31,872 nucleotides of DNA from the IMG/VR virus record IMGVR_UViG_3300026184_000291, positions 1-31,872 of that record. One strand, given 5' to 3'. Shown here piece by piece: positions 1 through 7,992 of the stretch; positions within the stretch are counted from its first letter, which is position 1, and each line of letters begins with the position of its first letter. The translations under genes and the position numbers were made by a program. Under the pieces are notes generated by a model. That model was not told the DNA's origin and did no database searches. It saw nothing but the letters and a program-made list of their open reading frames with translations. Source of the stretch: a virus.

Positions 1-227
1 TCGGCGCTCCATAAGACGTCGGGCGCACAGTCGACGATGAAACATGGGGCAGTCAACTTACGAAGCTCGCCTTGACGCGGCCCTGCGTTGGCGACACTGA
101 AGACATAGCCGATCGGAAGTTCCTCGATCACCGTTCCGGCCTTTCCGACGTGGCAGGCATACGCCGAACCTACGCGAGAGTCCCCGACGATCAAGACGCG
201 GGTTCCGACCCCGATCGCGGCACTCAT
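1..227 (-). CDS. Unknown small protein, partial (runs off left edge)
   Basis: An open leftward frame starts at the ATG at 225-227 and has no stop before base 1, so at least 75 residues are coded and the C-terminus is missing. The start overlaps the TGA of the upstream gene as ATGA (224-227), which argues for translational coupling. The visible protein begins MSAAIGVGTRVLIVGDSRVG and continues with a glycine/valine pattern (VGKAGTVIEELP) that resembles short beta-barrel (SH3/KOW-like) folds. That resemblance is only an impression. No function can be assigned. It is the last visible gene of the leftward operon headed by the primase-helicase. Confidence 0.6.
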   Translation of the reverse strand, partial: MSAAIGVGTRVLIVGDSRVGSAYACHVGKAGTVIEELPIGYVFSVANAGPRQGELRKLTAPCFIVDCAPDVLWSA

Positions 228-466
228 GCCCGGCTCCGCTTGGGCGTGCCGCGCGACCAGCGAGGCCGCTCGGACGTGAGAATATAGTCGAGCGAAAACT
301 GTCGTGGCTCGCCGTCGATACAGAGTACGACCTGGCGAGGCTCGTCACGACCGTAACCATCGATGATCCGGCCGGGGTACGTCCCCTTGCCGGGGACCTC
401 GCGCCGGATCAGCGTGCCCGTGACGGAGTAGTGCCCGCCAAAGATATAGCGCTTTCGACGTGCCAT
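224..466 (-). CDS. Hypothetical basic phage protein, 80 aa
   Basis: This is an 80-residue, Arg-rich protein (MARRKRYIFGGHYSVTGTLI...) that I do not recognise. It starts at the ATG at 464-466, four bases downstream of the stop of the coiled-coil gene (471-860), and ends in an ATGA overlap with the next gene. Short beta-strand-like stretches with glycines (GGHYSVTGTLIRREV, QVVLCIDGEPRQFSLDYIL) and a basic tail (RPRWSRGTPKRSRA) suggest a small beta-rich, possibly nucleic-acid-binding protein, but that is inference. The tight packing with both neighbours supports it as a real gene. A frame on the same strand at 58-360 overlaps it but has no comparable coupling. Confidence 0.6.
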   Translation of the reverse strand: MARRKRYIFGGHYSVTGTLIRREVPGKGTYPGRIIDGYGRDEPRQVVLCIDGEPRQFSLDYILTSERPRWSRGTPKRSRA

Positions 467-470
467 CGGG

Positions 471-857
471 CTACGCCTTCAGCACTTTGAGGACGGTCAG
501 GTGCTCGACCTTCACGGGTACCTTCTCCCCGGCCTCGAGCCGGTCAAACACGGCCTTCGAGTTGATGCGCCGCTGGTAGAGGTCGGGCGCGTCGTGCGCC
601 TTGGCGTATTCGAAGAACTTCGACCAGTCCGGGACGTTCGCCACGTCTTTGATCTCGCGCTTGAGCCGGCCGGCGACGCCCTTGGTCTCTCCGATCTTCT
701 GGGCATTCATCAGGCCGAGCGCGTGCTCTTCTAACTCGCGGATTTTATCCTTGTACTTCTTCTGCTCGGCCTCGTGCTTGCGCTTGAGCGCGGCGAGGTC
801 CTGGTTCATCTGATAGAGCTTGTCGGCGCAGGTGCCGAGGGTCTTTGGCAGTGCCAT
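471..857 (-). CDS. Coiled-coil phage protein of unknown function
   Basis: The protein has about 128 residues. It starts MALPKTLGTCADKLYQMN, continues with a charged heptad-like helix (about residues 15-50, rich in K/E/L), and ends in a compact region containing DWSKFFEYAKAHDAPDLYQRR and a basic/hydrophobic tail. I recall this overall shape from unnamed proteins in the early regions of tailed phages, but I cannot name the family. Two ATG codons lie in tandem (858-860 and 855-857). A strong GAGGAG (865-870) is 4 nt from the first and 7 nt from the second, so I prefer 857. A candidate promoter at 925-957 could transcribe this gene and the two small genes after it independently of the primase gene. 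Confidence 0.7.
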   Translation of the reverse strand: MALPKTLGTCADKLYQMNQDLAALKRKHEAEQKKYKDKIRELEEHALGLMNAQKIGETKGVAGRLKREIKDVANVPDWSKFFEYAKAHDAPDLYQRRINSKAVFDRLEAGEKVPVKVEHLTVLKVLKA

Positions 858-924
858 CATCCGTCTCCTCTTTTTCGTGGTTTACGTGTGTCAAACGGTC
901 GGCCTGGTCGCCGCGCCGTTACCG

Positions 925-957
925 ATAATATATAAACTAAAATTGTATAGATGTAAA
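925..957 (-). promoter_or_regulatory. Candidate leftward sigma70-like promoter
   Basis: The AT-rich strip 919-970 interrupts otherwise GC-rich sequence just downstream of the primase-helicase gene. Read leftward it offers TTTACA (complement of 952-957) followed after 17 nt by TATATA (complement of 929-934), or after 19 nt by TATATT. It lies about 70 nt upstream of the coiled-coil gene. Identification rests only on motif resemblance and position. Confidence 0.35.
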
Positions 958-965
958 CTATTTTC

Positions 966-2963
966 TTAATATTTTTTTCGCCGCCCACCCGGCCCGGCCT
1001 CGAACGCCTCGACGACGGCCTTCGGCTTGGCCTTCGCCCACTTGTCGGCGTTGCGGATCGCGTAGAGCCGCGTTGGCCCGGCCGAGGTCCGCACGACGGG
1101 GAGCGCGGTGACGCCCGCGCGGCGGAGCGACTTGCCGACCGCGTTCACCGTCACGCGGGTCTTCTCGAGCGGGTCATAGAGCCGCAGGAGCTGCGCCGGG
1201 GTCCAGAGGTCCGCCTTCGCCGGGACGCCGTCGACGCGAAGCGCGGCGTCGGGATCAGCGACGAGGTCGGCGACCCAGCGGTCGAGGTCGGACTTCGCGT
1301 GATAGATCATACTCTCTTTCGAGGCGGTCGTCGGCGCGCGCTCCTGTGGGCGGAAGTCGCCGACGTCGTAGCGGAGAAAGTAGTCGAAGAGCGCGGACGG
1401 CCCCGGGCCGCGGTGTAGCCATTCGTCGTAGTCGAGCGCGAAGTCGAGCCCGAGCGGCCCCGACGTGACCTCGTGCACGAAGTAGCGCCGGTCCTTGTCC
1501 TCGATAAAGAGCGCGTCGGGGTGGTTCGAGGTGAAGAGGTAGTTGATCACGTCCGCCGTCTCATAGACCGGCATATACTTGGCATTGATGTGGATCGTCG
1601 TGCGCGTGATCATCGCCTTGAGCAGATCGGCGAATTGCCGCGAGTCATTGCCCGTGACCTCGTCGCCGAGCGCGAACTGCTTGCCCTTCGCCCAGCCGTT
1701 AAAGTTGCCGGTGAGCATCGACTCGTTGAGCTCGACGAAGTTCTCGCCAAAGATCTTCCCGAGCGATACGCCCGCGAGCGACTTGCCCGACCCGGTCTCC
1801 GATGACCAGAGGAGCACAGATGTATAAAGCTTGACCCCGGGCCGTTGAAATTGTATCGCGCACCACCGCTCGAACCACTGTCGTGCCGCGTCGTCTTTGC
1901 CGAAAACATGATCCAATAGACGATGCCAACGCGAGACGTCTCCCTTCTTCGGCTCGGCGCCCCAGCCGCGCCATAGGTTATACGCGCCCTCCGACGTGAC
2001 GCGCTCGCCCCCCGGCTCGTAAACGAATCGGCGCAGCGTGAACCGCCCGGGCCACTTGAGCCAGGCCGGGGCGAGGGGCTTCTTTTTGGCCTTACCTGAT
2101 TCCTCGTCGACCTCGAGATACGTTCGATGCGCGAACGCATGGGCGGTAAAGTCCCCCGGCTTGTACTGCAGCCCGTCGCGGAGCCGGACGATAAGCCCAG
2201 GGTCTTCGACGTAAGCGACCTCGAGATTGAGTTCGTGCAGCGCCCGTGAAAGGTCGTAGGGCTCAGCGCCTCGCAGCACATCGAGAAACGCCTCGGCCCC
2301 GCGCGCGACGACGAAGTCGTCGAGGCCCGTCTTTCCGTCGTGCTCGTCGAGCCCGGGAAGATAGGCGACGTAGACCTCGGCGCCGCGGTCGGTCAGTTCC
2401 TTTGAGAGCGCGTGCAGCGCCCGCCGCACCTGCGCATTCGTCGCGAGGTCCGAGTCGAATACCAGATAAACGTCGCGGCCGTCCCACGCAAAGCGCTCGA
2501 GGTCGGCGATGAACGAGATGGCCTTCTTTTTCGAACGCCATGACCAGACTCCGCCGAGCCCGATCGTCGGCAGCGCGTACTTGGTCGCGCACGCGGCCTT
2601 GAGTTCCCCCTCCGTGACGATGATCGGCTGTTCGGCGTCCGCGGCGACGTCGGACCAGGTCATATTCTTGTTAAGCAGCGGGGGTAGGTAAACACGTGGA
2701 GATGTGTCGGCGGGCTGCGTATAGCGCGGAGTCTTTTTCTTGAACGAGGCGCTTTGCTCTAACAGACGAATGCGCCAGAAGTGGTTCGCCTTACCATTAG
2801 GTTCGAAGTACGGGAGTTGCATCGACGCGACCGAGAACCTCTCATCGGTCACCTTAGCGGTCTGCGTCTTACTCAGAAATTTTATCTTAAGGCGTTGCGC
2901 GTCTTTTTTATCGAGCCCGCTCGTAGCGAGCTTTTCATACATCGCAGTGGCGGTGACAGTCAT
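966..2963 (-). CDS. Primase-helicase: TOPRIM-like (DUF3854-type) plus SF3-type helicase (DUF5906-type)
   Basis: A 665-residue replication protein, probably acting at the phage origin. A TOPRIM-like segment spans about residues 110-230. It has TEGE (acidic E118) and, after strand DVYLVF, the FDSD motif (D170, D172), the usual metal-binding acids. The helicase part spans about 380-500: Walker A SETGSGKS (K394, S395), Walker B FALGDE (D434, E435), a motif C-like FTSNH (S479, N480) and the arginine-finger-like DKDRR (491-493), as expected for phage SF3/DUF5906 ATPases. No N-terminal zinc finger is visible, so primer synthesis is less certain than unwinding. A GGGAGAGG Shine-Dalgarno lies about 9 nt before the ATG. 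The gene reads away from the octamer-repeat region at 3147-3419, which fits an origin or operator next to the replication initiator or helicase. Confidence 0.85.
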   Translation of the reverse strand: MTVTATAMYEKLATSGLDKKDAQRLKIKFLSKTQTAKVTDERFSVASMQLPYFEPNGKANHFWRIRLLEQSASFKKKTPRYTQPADTSPRVYLPPLLNKNMTWSDVAADAEQPIIVTEGELKAACATKYALPTIGLGGVWSWRSKKKAISFIADLERFAWDGRDVYLVFDSDLATNAQVRRALHALSKELTDRGAEVYVAYLPGLDEHDGKTGLDDFVVARGAEAFLDVLRGAEPYDLSRALHELNLEVAYVEDPGLIVRLRDGLQYKPGDFTAHAFAHRTYLEVDEESGKAKKKPLAPAWLKWPGRFTLRRFVYEPGGERVTSEGAYNLWRGWGAEPKKGDVSRWHRLLDHVFGKDDAARQWFERWCAIQFQRPGVKLYTSVLLWSSETGSGKSLAGVSLGKIFGENFVELNESMLTGNFNGWAKGKQFALGDEVTGNDSRQFADLLKAMITRTTIHINAKYMPVYETADVINYLFTSNHPDALFIEDKDRRYFVHEVTSGPLGLDFALDYDEWLHRGPGPSALFDYFLRYDVGDFRPQERAPTTASKESMIYHAKSDLDRWVADLVADPDAALRVDGVPAKADLWTPAQLLRLYDPLEKTRVTVNAVGKSLRRAGVTALPVVRTSAGPTRLYAIRNADKWAKAKPKAVVEAFEAGPGGRRKKY

Positions 2964-3146
2964 TGAATTCGGCCTCTCCCGAGTTTCGTGGCATTGGTAT
3001 TAGGCGCGGCCCCGAGATCGACGCCGCACCACTACGGCGGGCGCGGGAAATTCGGATCGGCCAGGGTCCGAGGACGCGCCACGCCGACCGGCCGGGATGC
3101 GGGGAGCGGGACCCGAGCCGGCGGCGCCCGGTCCGGGGCCGCGAAA

Positions 3147-3419
3147 TGTTACGATAACCCAAAATCGTAACAGCCGTAAATAATTTTTAAATTGTTGTTT
3201 TTTAACGGAAATCGGCGAAAATCGGCCTGTTACGATGTTACGTGTTACGACGCCTCCCTATTCTTTCTAGATTTTTTCCTTTATTACTTTCCTTTACTTT
3301 ATATACTTAATATAACAACGTAACATCGTAACAAATGAACGAAAACAAGCACTTAGAAAGTTACGATGTTACGATAAAACGCTAAGTGCCAGAAATTTAA
3401 AAAGATTTTTGTCGTAACA
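3147..3419. repeat. Array of ten TGTTACGA octamers (iterons or operators)
   Basis: By eye there are ten copies of TGTTACGA or a 7-base version. Forward copies are at 3147-3154, 3228-3235, 3236-3242, 3243-3250, 3360-3366 and 3367-3374. Reverse copies are at 3165-3172, 3319-3325, 3326-3333 and 3412-3419. A further GTTACG lies at 3479-3484. Copies occur head-to-tail (a triplet at 3228-3250, pairs at 3319-3333 and 3360-3374) and as an inverted pair with an 8-nt gap (3147-3155/3164-3172). Chance cannot explain this density of an 8-mer. The arrangement fits binding sites for a phage DNA-binding protein, either origin iterons or repressor/activator operators. Confidence 0.85.
3349..3389. repeat. Perfect 8-bp inverted repeat enclosing an octamer pair
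   Basis: GCACTTAG (3349-3356) and CTAAGTGC (3382-3389) are exact reverse complements separated by 25 nt. The intervening loop contains precisely the two head-to-tail octamers at 3360-3374. It could extrude as a stem presenting the protein sites, or be a second dyad operator. Confidence 0.6.
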
Positions 3420-3517
3420 TCGGGCGGCGCCGATTCGCCCTCCCAAATGGGTGGCCGGCCCGCCCGGCGGCCGTTATAGTTACGTCAACGGGTCGGCGGA
3501 CTAAGTGGTTGGCACTC

Positions 3518-3889
3518 ATGGCAGCGAGCAAAACAGCAAAGCGCGATCGAGAGGTCCGTGAACGCGCGGCGAAGAACCGCTTCATTCGTGCTGAAGAACT
3601 TCGCGCCAAACTCCAGGCCGATGAGTACCTACGGCAGTGGGAAGACGCACAAAAGAAACTGACCCGAGTCGCCGACGCATTGCGCAAGAATCGCAGCCGA
3701 TACGTCGCTGAAGAAGTCGCAGCCGCCCGCGCAGAGATTGCCGCGCTCCAGGCGACGATCGACCTCAATGCAAAGCGGTTGAACAAAGTACTCCCCGACT
3801 TGAAGTCGGTCGAGCTCACGGACCCACAGGGCGAAAACCCACTGGCGACACTGGCCGCCGCGATGCAAGCGAGCGCGGGAAAGAACTAG
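3518..3889 (+). CDS. Helical protein, candidate small terminase subunit
   Basis: This is the first gene of the rightward late operon, about 123 residues from the ATG at 3518 (a TTG at 3509 would add three residues; neither has a strong Shine-Dalgarno). The protein is almost entirely helical and charged: a basic N-terminus (ASKTAKRDREVRERAAKNRF), then coiled-coil-like stretches (about residues 30-100) rich in A, R, E and K. It ends near LTDPQGENPLATLAAAMQAS. Position two genes before TerL and the helical, basic character are compatible with a DNA-recognising small terminase, but I do not recognise a family signature. The stop TAG overlaps the GTG start of the next gene by one base. Confidence 0.65.
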   Translation: MAASKTAKRDREVRERAAKNRFIRAEELRAKLQADEYLRQWEDAQKKLTRVADALRKNRSRYVAEEVAAARAEIAALQATIDLNAKRLNKVLPDLKSVELTDPQGENPLATLAAAMQASAGKN

Positions 3890-4098
3890 TGCCCCGCCAG
3901 GTCGAACAACTGTACTCCCGAGACGCCGCTGGTCGCTGCTCTCCCATCTTCGTCGAATACACTCGCACGAAGGACCGGGTGATCAGACTCGTGCGCGTGT
4001 ATGTCGATGGTGAGCGCGTGAGAGACCTCGACGAAAAGAGCCGCGCCGTGATCCTGAGAAAGCTCACAAACCTGCCCGTCAACGGGGGCCTGGCATGA
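3889..4098 (+). CDS. Hypothetical small protein before terminase
   Basis: A 69-residue protein begins at GTG (3889-3891), whose first base is the last base of the previous stop (TAGTG). It ends in an ATGA overlap with TerL (4095-4098), so it is sandwiched by translational coupling. The sequence (PRQVEQLYSRDAAGRCSPIF..., then RLVRVYVDGERVRDLD) looks like a short beta-hairpin followed by a helix (KSRAVILRKLTNLP). I do not recognise it. A small terminase accessory role is suggested by location only. Confidence 0.65.
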   Translation: MPRQVEQLYSRDAAGRCSPIFVEYTRTKDRVIRLVRVYVDGERVRDLDEKSRAVILRKLTNLPVNGGLA

Positions 4099-5660
4099 AC
4101 GCCCGTGTGCAAGACTATGCCGAGCTATTGACCGAGTACCGTGCGCGGGCCTTTGACGAGCCGGCGTGGTTCTTCGACGAGGTCCTTCGCTTTCCGCTCG
4201 ACGACTGGCAGCTCTTTGCGATCGAGGCCGTGGCCGACGTGCACCGCCCGCCCGCCAGGCGCCGTGTTAATAAGCGCGGGCTTAATGATATCGCCATCGT
4301 GTCGTGCCACGGCACGGGCAAGACGCAGTTCATTGCCGCCACGGGGCACTGGTGGAACTTTGTCTTTTACGGCCTGGCCGTGGTCACGGCGCCGAAGCAG
4401 GACCAACTCCGAACGCGGTTTATGCCGCGGTATCGGCTCGCGCTCCGTGGTGCGATCGACTGGTACAGAAGTCTAGTGCACGCCGATACGCTCAAGACGT
4501 CAGTCGCAAACGATCCCGACTGGGGCCTCATCTGTGAGACCGCGGCCGAAGACACGTCGCTCGCGGGGTATCACGACAATCCGCAGCTATTTCTCGTCGA
4601 CGAGGCGAGCTCACGGCGTATCGACCCGCTCATCCCGACCATCGAGGGAACGCTCAGCACGCCCGGTTCGGTCGTCGTGAAGATCGGAAACGGCACGCGG
4701 GCGAGCGGTGACTTCTATTCGTCGCACAACAAAAAGGGCGTCAAAGAATTGGTGTTCCGCATGCAGATCATCCCTCGCAGTGCGCCGGCCGACGTCATCT
4801 CCCGCGCCCGTAAGCGCCCCGGCGTGCACGTCTTCTACAGCGACCGGGCGCCAAAGGATTGGGTGCAGCGGTATATCCGCAAGTATGGGAAGGACAGCCC
4901 GGTCACGAAGGTCCGCGCGTTTGGCGAGTTCGCCGATTCGGAAAAGAATCAGCTCATCGCAATGGACTGGGTCACCGACGCCCGTGAACGTGAGTTCAAA
5001 GAAGACGGGTCCGTGCCTGCGCTCGTGGTCTCGGGGGACGCGGCCGACGGGGGCGATGACTTCAACGTGATTACCGTAGCGCGCCTATATCAGACAACGG
5101 ACCACTACCTACGACAGACCAAGCATTCGTTCCCTGAGGCGAAGGCCCCGATCATGTTGGGTAAGGCCCTGGCCAAGACCTTCGACGCGTGGGGCGGCGA
5201 CAAGGCAGGCGGTCGCGATTACATCGTCGTCGACGCGCTCGGTCCCGGGTCCGGCGCGGCCGGTTGGTTGATCGAACACAAGTACCCGGTCGTCGTCTAT
5301 AAAGGCGGCGCCGCGAGCGACGATCCGAAGCAGTGGCGCAACCGTCGCGTACAAAGCCACATCGCCTATCGAGACGCGCATCGAGACGGCCGCGTCGTAT
5401 ACGCGCCGGACTTTACAGAGGACGAGGCCGAATGGGACGAGTATATGGATCAGGTCTCGTGGATTCGCACGCGCGAGGGCGAGGAGCGGCTCGAGGACCT
5501 CGAACCGAAGCGCTCATTGATACAACGCACGAACAAATCGCCGGACCGCGTCGACAGCGCGGTTATGGTCTACGCCACGCAGGTCCCTGTACTCCCGTCG
5601 GGCGGTATGGACGCGATAATCGAGGGCGAAGAATTGGAGGCCGCGTATGAGGCTTGGTAA
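4095..5660 (+). CDS. terL: Terminase large subunit (packaging ATPase-nuclease)
   Basis: This 521-residue motor protein pumps DNA into the prohead and cuts it. ATPase part: Walker A IVSCHGTGKT (K76, T77; Ser in place of the usual first Gly), then FYGLAVVTAPKQDQL, and Walker B LFLVDE (D169, E170). A C-terminal RNase-H-like nuclease is marked by VVSGDAADGG (D315, D318), DYIVVDALGPG (D380) and DRVDSAV (D487). Length and motif order are normal for a phage TerL. It overlaps the upstream gene by ATGA and the portal gene by 14 bp. The N-terminal DDWQLFAIEAV segment with Trp-Gln is the usual adenine-binding region. Confidence 0.95.
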   Translation: MNARVQDYAELLTEYRARAFDEPAWFFDEVLRFPLDDWQLFAIEAVADVHRPPARRRVNKRGLNDIAIVSCHGTGKTQFIAATGHWWNFVFYGLAVVTAPKQDQLRTRFMPRYRLALRGAIDWYRSLVHADTLKTSVANDPDWGLICETAAEDTSLAGYHDNPQLFLVDEASSRRIDPLIPTIEGTLSTPGSVVVKIGNGTRASGDFYSSHNKKGVKELVFRMQIIPRSAPADVISRARKRPGVHVFYSDRAPKDWVQRYIRKYGKDSPVTKVRAFGEFADSEKNQLIAMDWVTDAREREFKEDGSVPALVVSGDAADGGDDFNVITVARLYQTTDHYLRQTKHSFPEAKAPIMLGKALAKTFDAWGGDKAGGRDYIVVDALGPGSGAAGWLIEHKYPVVVYKGGAASDDPKQWRNRRVQSHIAYRDAHRDGRVVYAPDFTEDEAEWDEYMDQVSWIRTREGEERLEDLEPKRSLIQRTNKSPDRVDSAVMVYATQVPVLPSGGMDAIIEGEELEAAYEAW

Positions 5661-7992
5661 GTTCGAGATCGGATTTGCAAAGAAAGAAGACCCGCAGCCG
5701 CCTACGGACGAGGTACTGTGGTCGCTGTCCGCGCTCTATTCCGTCGGGCAGTTCATGCAGTACAACCCAGACGAGATGATTGGCCGGCGCGGGTACCAAA
5801 TCATCCCGAAGATGATGTCTGACGAGCAGCTCAAGGCCGTGGTCTTCTTTCGACGCAACGCGGTCACTGGTCGCGGCTGGAAGTTCGAGTTTGAGGATGA
5901 CGTTGCCGCCGAGTTGACCGACGCCGAGATGGACCTTCGCAAGGACGTGATGCGCCGAGCCGTTGCCCGACTGCCCGGCACGTTTCAGCGCGGGCTCAAT
6001 GCGATCATGACGTCCCTTGAATACGGGTTCTCGGTCACCGAAAAGAGCTATCAACCATTTGACTATAAGGGCAAGGCGTATTGGGGCATCAAGTCGCTGC
6101 GCCGTAAACCGCAGTCGTCATTCTACTTCAATCAAGATCAGTTTGGCGATCTGTACAGCATCGAGCAGGTCATGGGGGCGAGCCGCCAGGAGGTCGACCC
6201 GACGCGGGTCATCTTGCACGTGCACAACTCCCACATACACGAGTATTATGGACAGACCGAGCTGCGCGAGGCCTATCGGGCCTGGTACTCGAAGGATGTG
6301 ACGCTCAAGCTCCGCAACATCTACCTCGAGCGCCTGGCCGGCGGCTTCGTCTGGGCCAAGCCGACCGGCGCGGCAAATATCACAAAGGGGAGCGCCGACT
6401 ACAAGGCGCTGAAGAGCATCCTGAGCTCCATCAATACGAAGACCGGCATCTTGATGCCGAAGGACGTCGAGCTCAACGTCGAGCAGCCCACGTCGACGGA
6501 GGCGTTTGACAAGGCCGAGGCGCGGAATAACCAGGCAATCGCCAAGGCCCTGCTCATGCCCAACTTGCTCGGCCTCAGTGAGCAGGGAAGTACCGGGGCC
6601 TACGCGCAGTCGAAGACGCAGCTCGAGGCATTTCTGTGGATGCTGAATGCCGAGGCGCGCGACCTGGAAGAGACGATCAACGAACAGCTCGTCAAGGAAC
6701 TCGGCGACTACAACTTCGGCGACGGACTTTACCCAATGTTCCGGTTCCGTCCGCTCTCGGTGACGATGCTCGACGCCGTGGCGAGTATCTGGAACAACTT
6801 TGTCTCTTCCGGCGCGGTCATTCCCACGGACACGGACGAAGAGTATTGGCGCGAGATGCTCAGTCTGCCGGACAAGGGCGAGCCCATCAAAAAGGCCGCG
6901 CCTCCGCCCGCGGCCCCGGGGCAGCCGCCCGGCACGCCTGGGCAGACAGACCCGAACGCGCCGCCGGACCCGAACGCCCCGCCGAAGGGACAGCCTGATG
7001 GCAATGAGCCTCCGGCGACGGCCGCCGATGTTCAGGAGACGGTCATCGGTCAGGGCGTGGCGGTCATCGAATACAATCGCGCGCGCTTCGACCGGGCCGT
7101 GCGCCGCGTGCAGTTCTCTGCCATTGACCGCTCGGCCGAGTCGGGCGTTATGACCGGGACCGCGCGGCTTGCGCACTCTATCGGTAAGTTTATCAATGGC
7201 GTACTGGACCAGGCCGCCGCTGGCGGAGATCTGTTGACCGATCCGAAGGCCGTGACAAAGCTCACTGTGCCGAAGGCCGTGATGAGTGACCTAAAGAAAG
7301 GGTCACGTCAGTCGTTAAAAGACGGGTGGGACATCGGCACGATGCACGCTGAGAACGAGCTCAAGATGGCGTCAAAGACGCCGAAGTTTTCGAAGGACCA
7401 CTTTGCCGAGTTCGCGTCTGTCGGGGACATCGCCGCGAAGTACCTCGACGCCAAGGCGTTTACGATGGCCGGCAACCTGTCGGGCGACGCGCTGAAGCTG
7501 ATCCAGCAGATTCTTATCAATGGCATTAAATACAGCAAGTCCTTCGAACAGGTCAAACAAGACGTCTACGCGCAGTTTGCCGCGAAGGGCATGATCGACG
7601 CGCAAGAGGCCGCCGACGCCCTGGGCGAGGCGCTTCAGGTGCAAAACCCGTCGGCCCGCCTGGACACGGTCATCCGCACCAACGTCTTCGACGCAATGAA
7701 CGAAGCGCGGTATTCGATGTTCACCTCTGACGCGACTGGCGGCTATGTCACGGACTTGGAGTATAGCGCGATCCTCGACGGACGCACGACGCCAATTTGC
7801 CGAGAGCTCGGCGGCGAAGACTCCCCCGACGGCCGCCCGTACGTCGCGCCGAAGGACGCGGCGCAGTGGGACTCGCTGCGCCCGCCCAACCACTTTAACT
7901 GTCGGTCGCTGCTCGTGGCGGTGACGCAAGACGACAACGTGGCCGCGAATACCTGGGCCGTGAAGAATCAACCACAGGAGGGCTTCGGCTGA
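5647..7992 (+). CDS. Portal protein (DUF935/Mu gp29-like) fused to MuF-type head protein
   Basis: A 781-residue two-part head protein. Residues about 1-410 resemble the Mu-like portal family: LRKDVMRRAVARLP-type helices, NQAIAKALLMPNLLGLSEQG and an ARDLEETINEQLV helix. This ring forms the DNA entry channel. A proline-rich linker (about 415-457, repeating PPG, PNAPPDPNAPP) follows. The C-terminal part ends in a MuF/SPP1-gp7-like module: TNVFDAMNEARYSMF (about 677-691), DGRTTPICRELGG and PPNHFNCRSLLVAV. These are normally two adjacent genes; here one frame covers both with no stop. It is the second gene after TerL's own coupling chain and its stop overlaps the next ATG by one base. Confidence 0.9.
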   Translation: MRLGKFEIGFAKKEDPQPPTDEVLWSLSALYSVGQFMQYNPDEMIGRRGYQIIPKMMSDEQLKAVVFFRRNAVTGRGWKFEFEDDVAAELTDAEMDLRKDVMRRAVARLPGTFQRGLNAIMTSLEYGFSVTEKSYQPFDYKGKAYWGIKSLRRKPQSSFYFNQDQFGDLYSIEQVMGASRQEVDPTRVILHVHNSHIHEYYGQTELREAYRAWYSKDVTLKLRNIYLERLAGGFVWAKPTGAANITKGSADYKALKSILSSINTKTGILMPKDVELNVEQPTSTEAFDKAEARNNQAIAKALLMPNLLGLSEQGSTGAYAQSKTQLEAFLWMLNAEARDLEETINEQLVKELGDYNFGDGLYPMFRFRPLSVTMLDAVASIWNNFVSSGAVIPTDTDEEYWREMLSLPDKGEPIKKAAPPPAAPGQPPGTPGQTDPNAPPDPNAPPKGQPDGNEPPATAADVQETVIGQGVAVIEYNRARFDRAVRRVQFSAIDRSAESGVMTGTARLAHSIGKFINGVLDQAAAGGDLLTDPKAVTKLTVPKAVMSDLKKGSRQSLKDGWDIGTMHAENELKMASKTPKFSKDHFAEFASVGDIAAKYLDAKAFTMAGNLSGDALKLIQQILINGIKYSKSFEQVKQDVYAQFAAKGMIDAQEAADALGEALQVQNPSARLDTVIRTNVFDAMNEARYSMFTSDATGGYVTDLEYSAILDGRTTPICRELGGEDSPDGRPYVAPKDAAQWDSLRPPNHFNCRSLLVAVTQDDNVAANTWAVKNQPQEGFG

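Larger units (their letters stand above)
2964..3508. other. Divergent intergenic region, candidate origin/control region
   Basis: No gene is supported in these 545 bases between the leftward primase-helicase and the rightward packaging operon. Bases 3000-3145 are extremely GC-rich. Bases 3173-3420 are abruptly AT-rich, with runs such as ATTTTTTCCTTTATTAC and ATATACTTAATATAAC. The AT-rich part holds the TGTTACGA array (listed separately). TATACT (3302-3307) and TATAAC (3311-3316) are possible -10 elements for rightward transcription, but no convincing -35 was found. TATAGT (3475-3480) is another weak -10 closer to the first rightward gene. GC-rich contact arms, an AT-rich core, and repeats beside a helicase gene make an origin plausible; a dense operator array is the alternative. 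Confidence 0.55.

Noticed and set aside
3421-3475. GC-rich palindromic pieces (GGCCGGCC, CGCCCGGCGG) before the first late gene
   Set aside because: No long stem and no U tract; such short palindromes are expected in GC-rich DNA, so I call neither a terminator nor an operator.
6118-7176. A 352-codon leftward open frame
   Set aside because: It is antisense to the portal gene, composed mostly of R, V, L and G, and has no ribosome site or motifs; it is a shadow frame.
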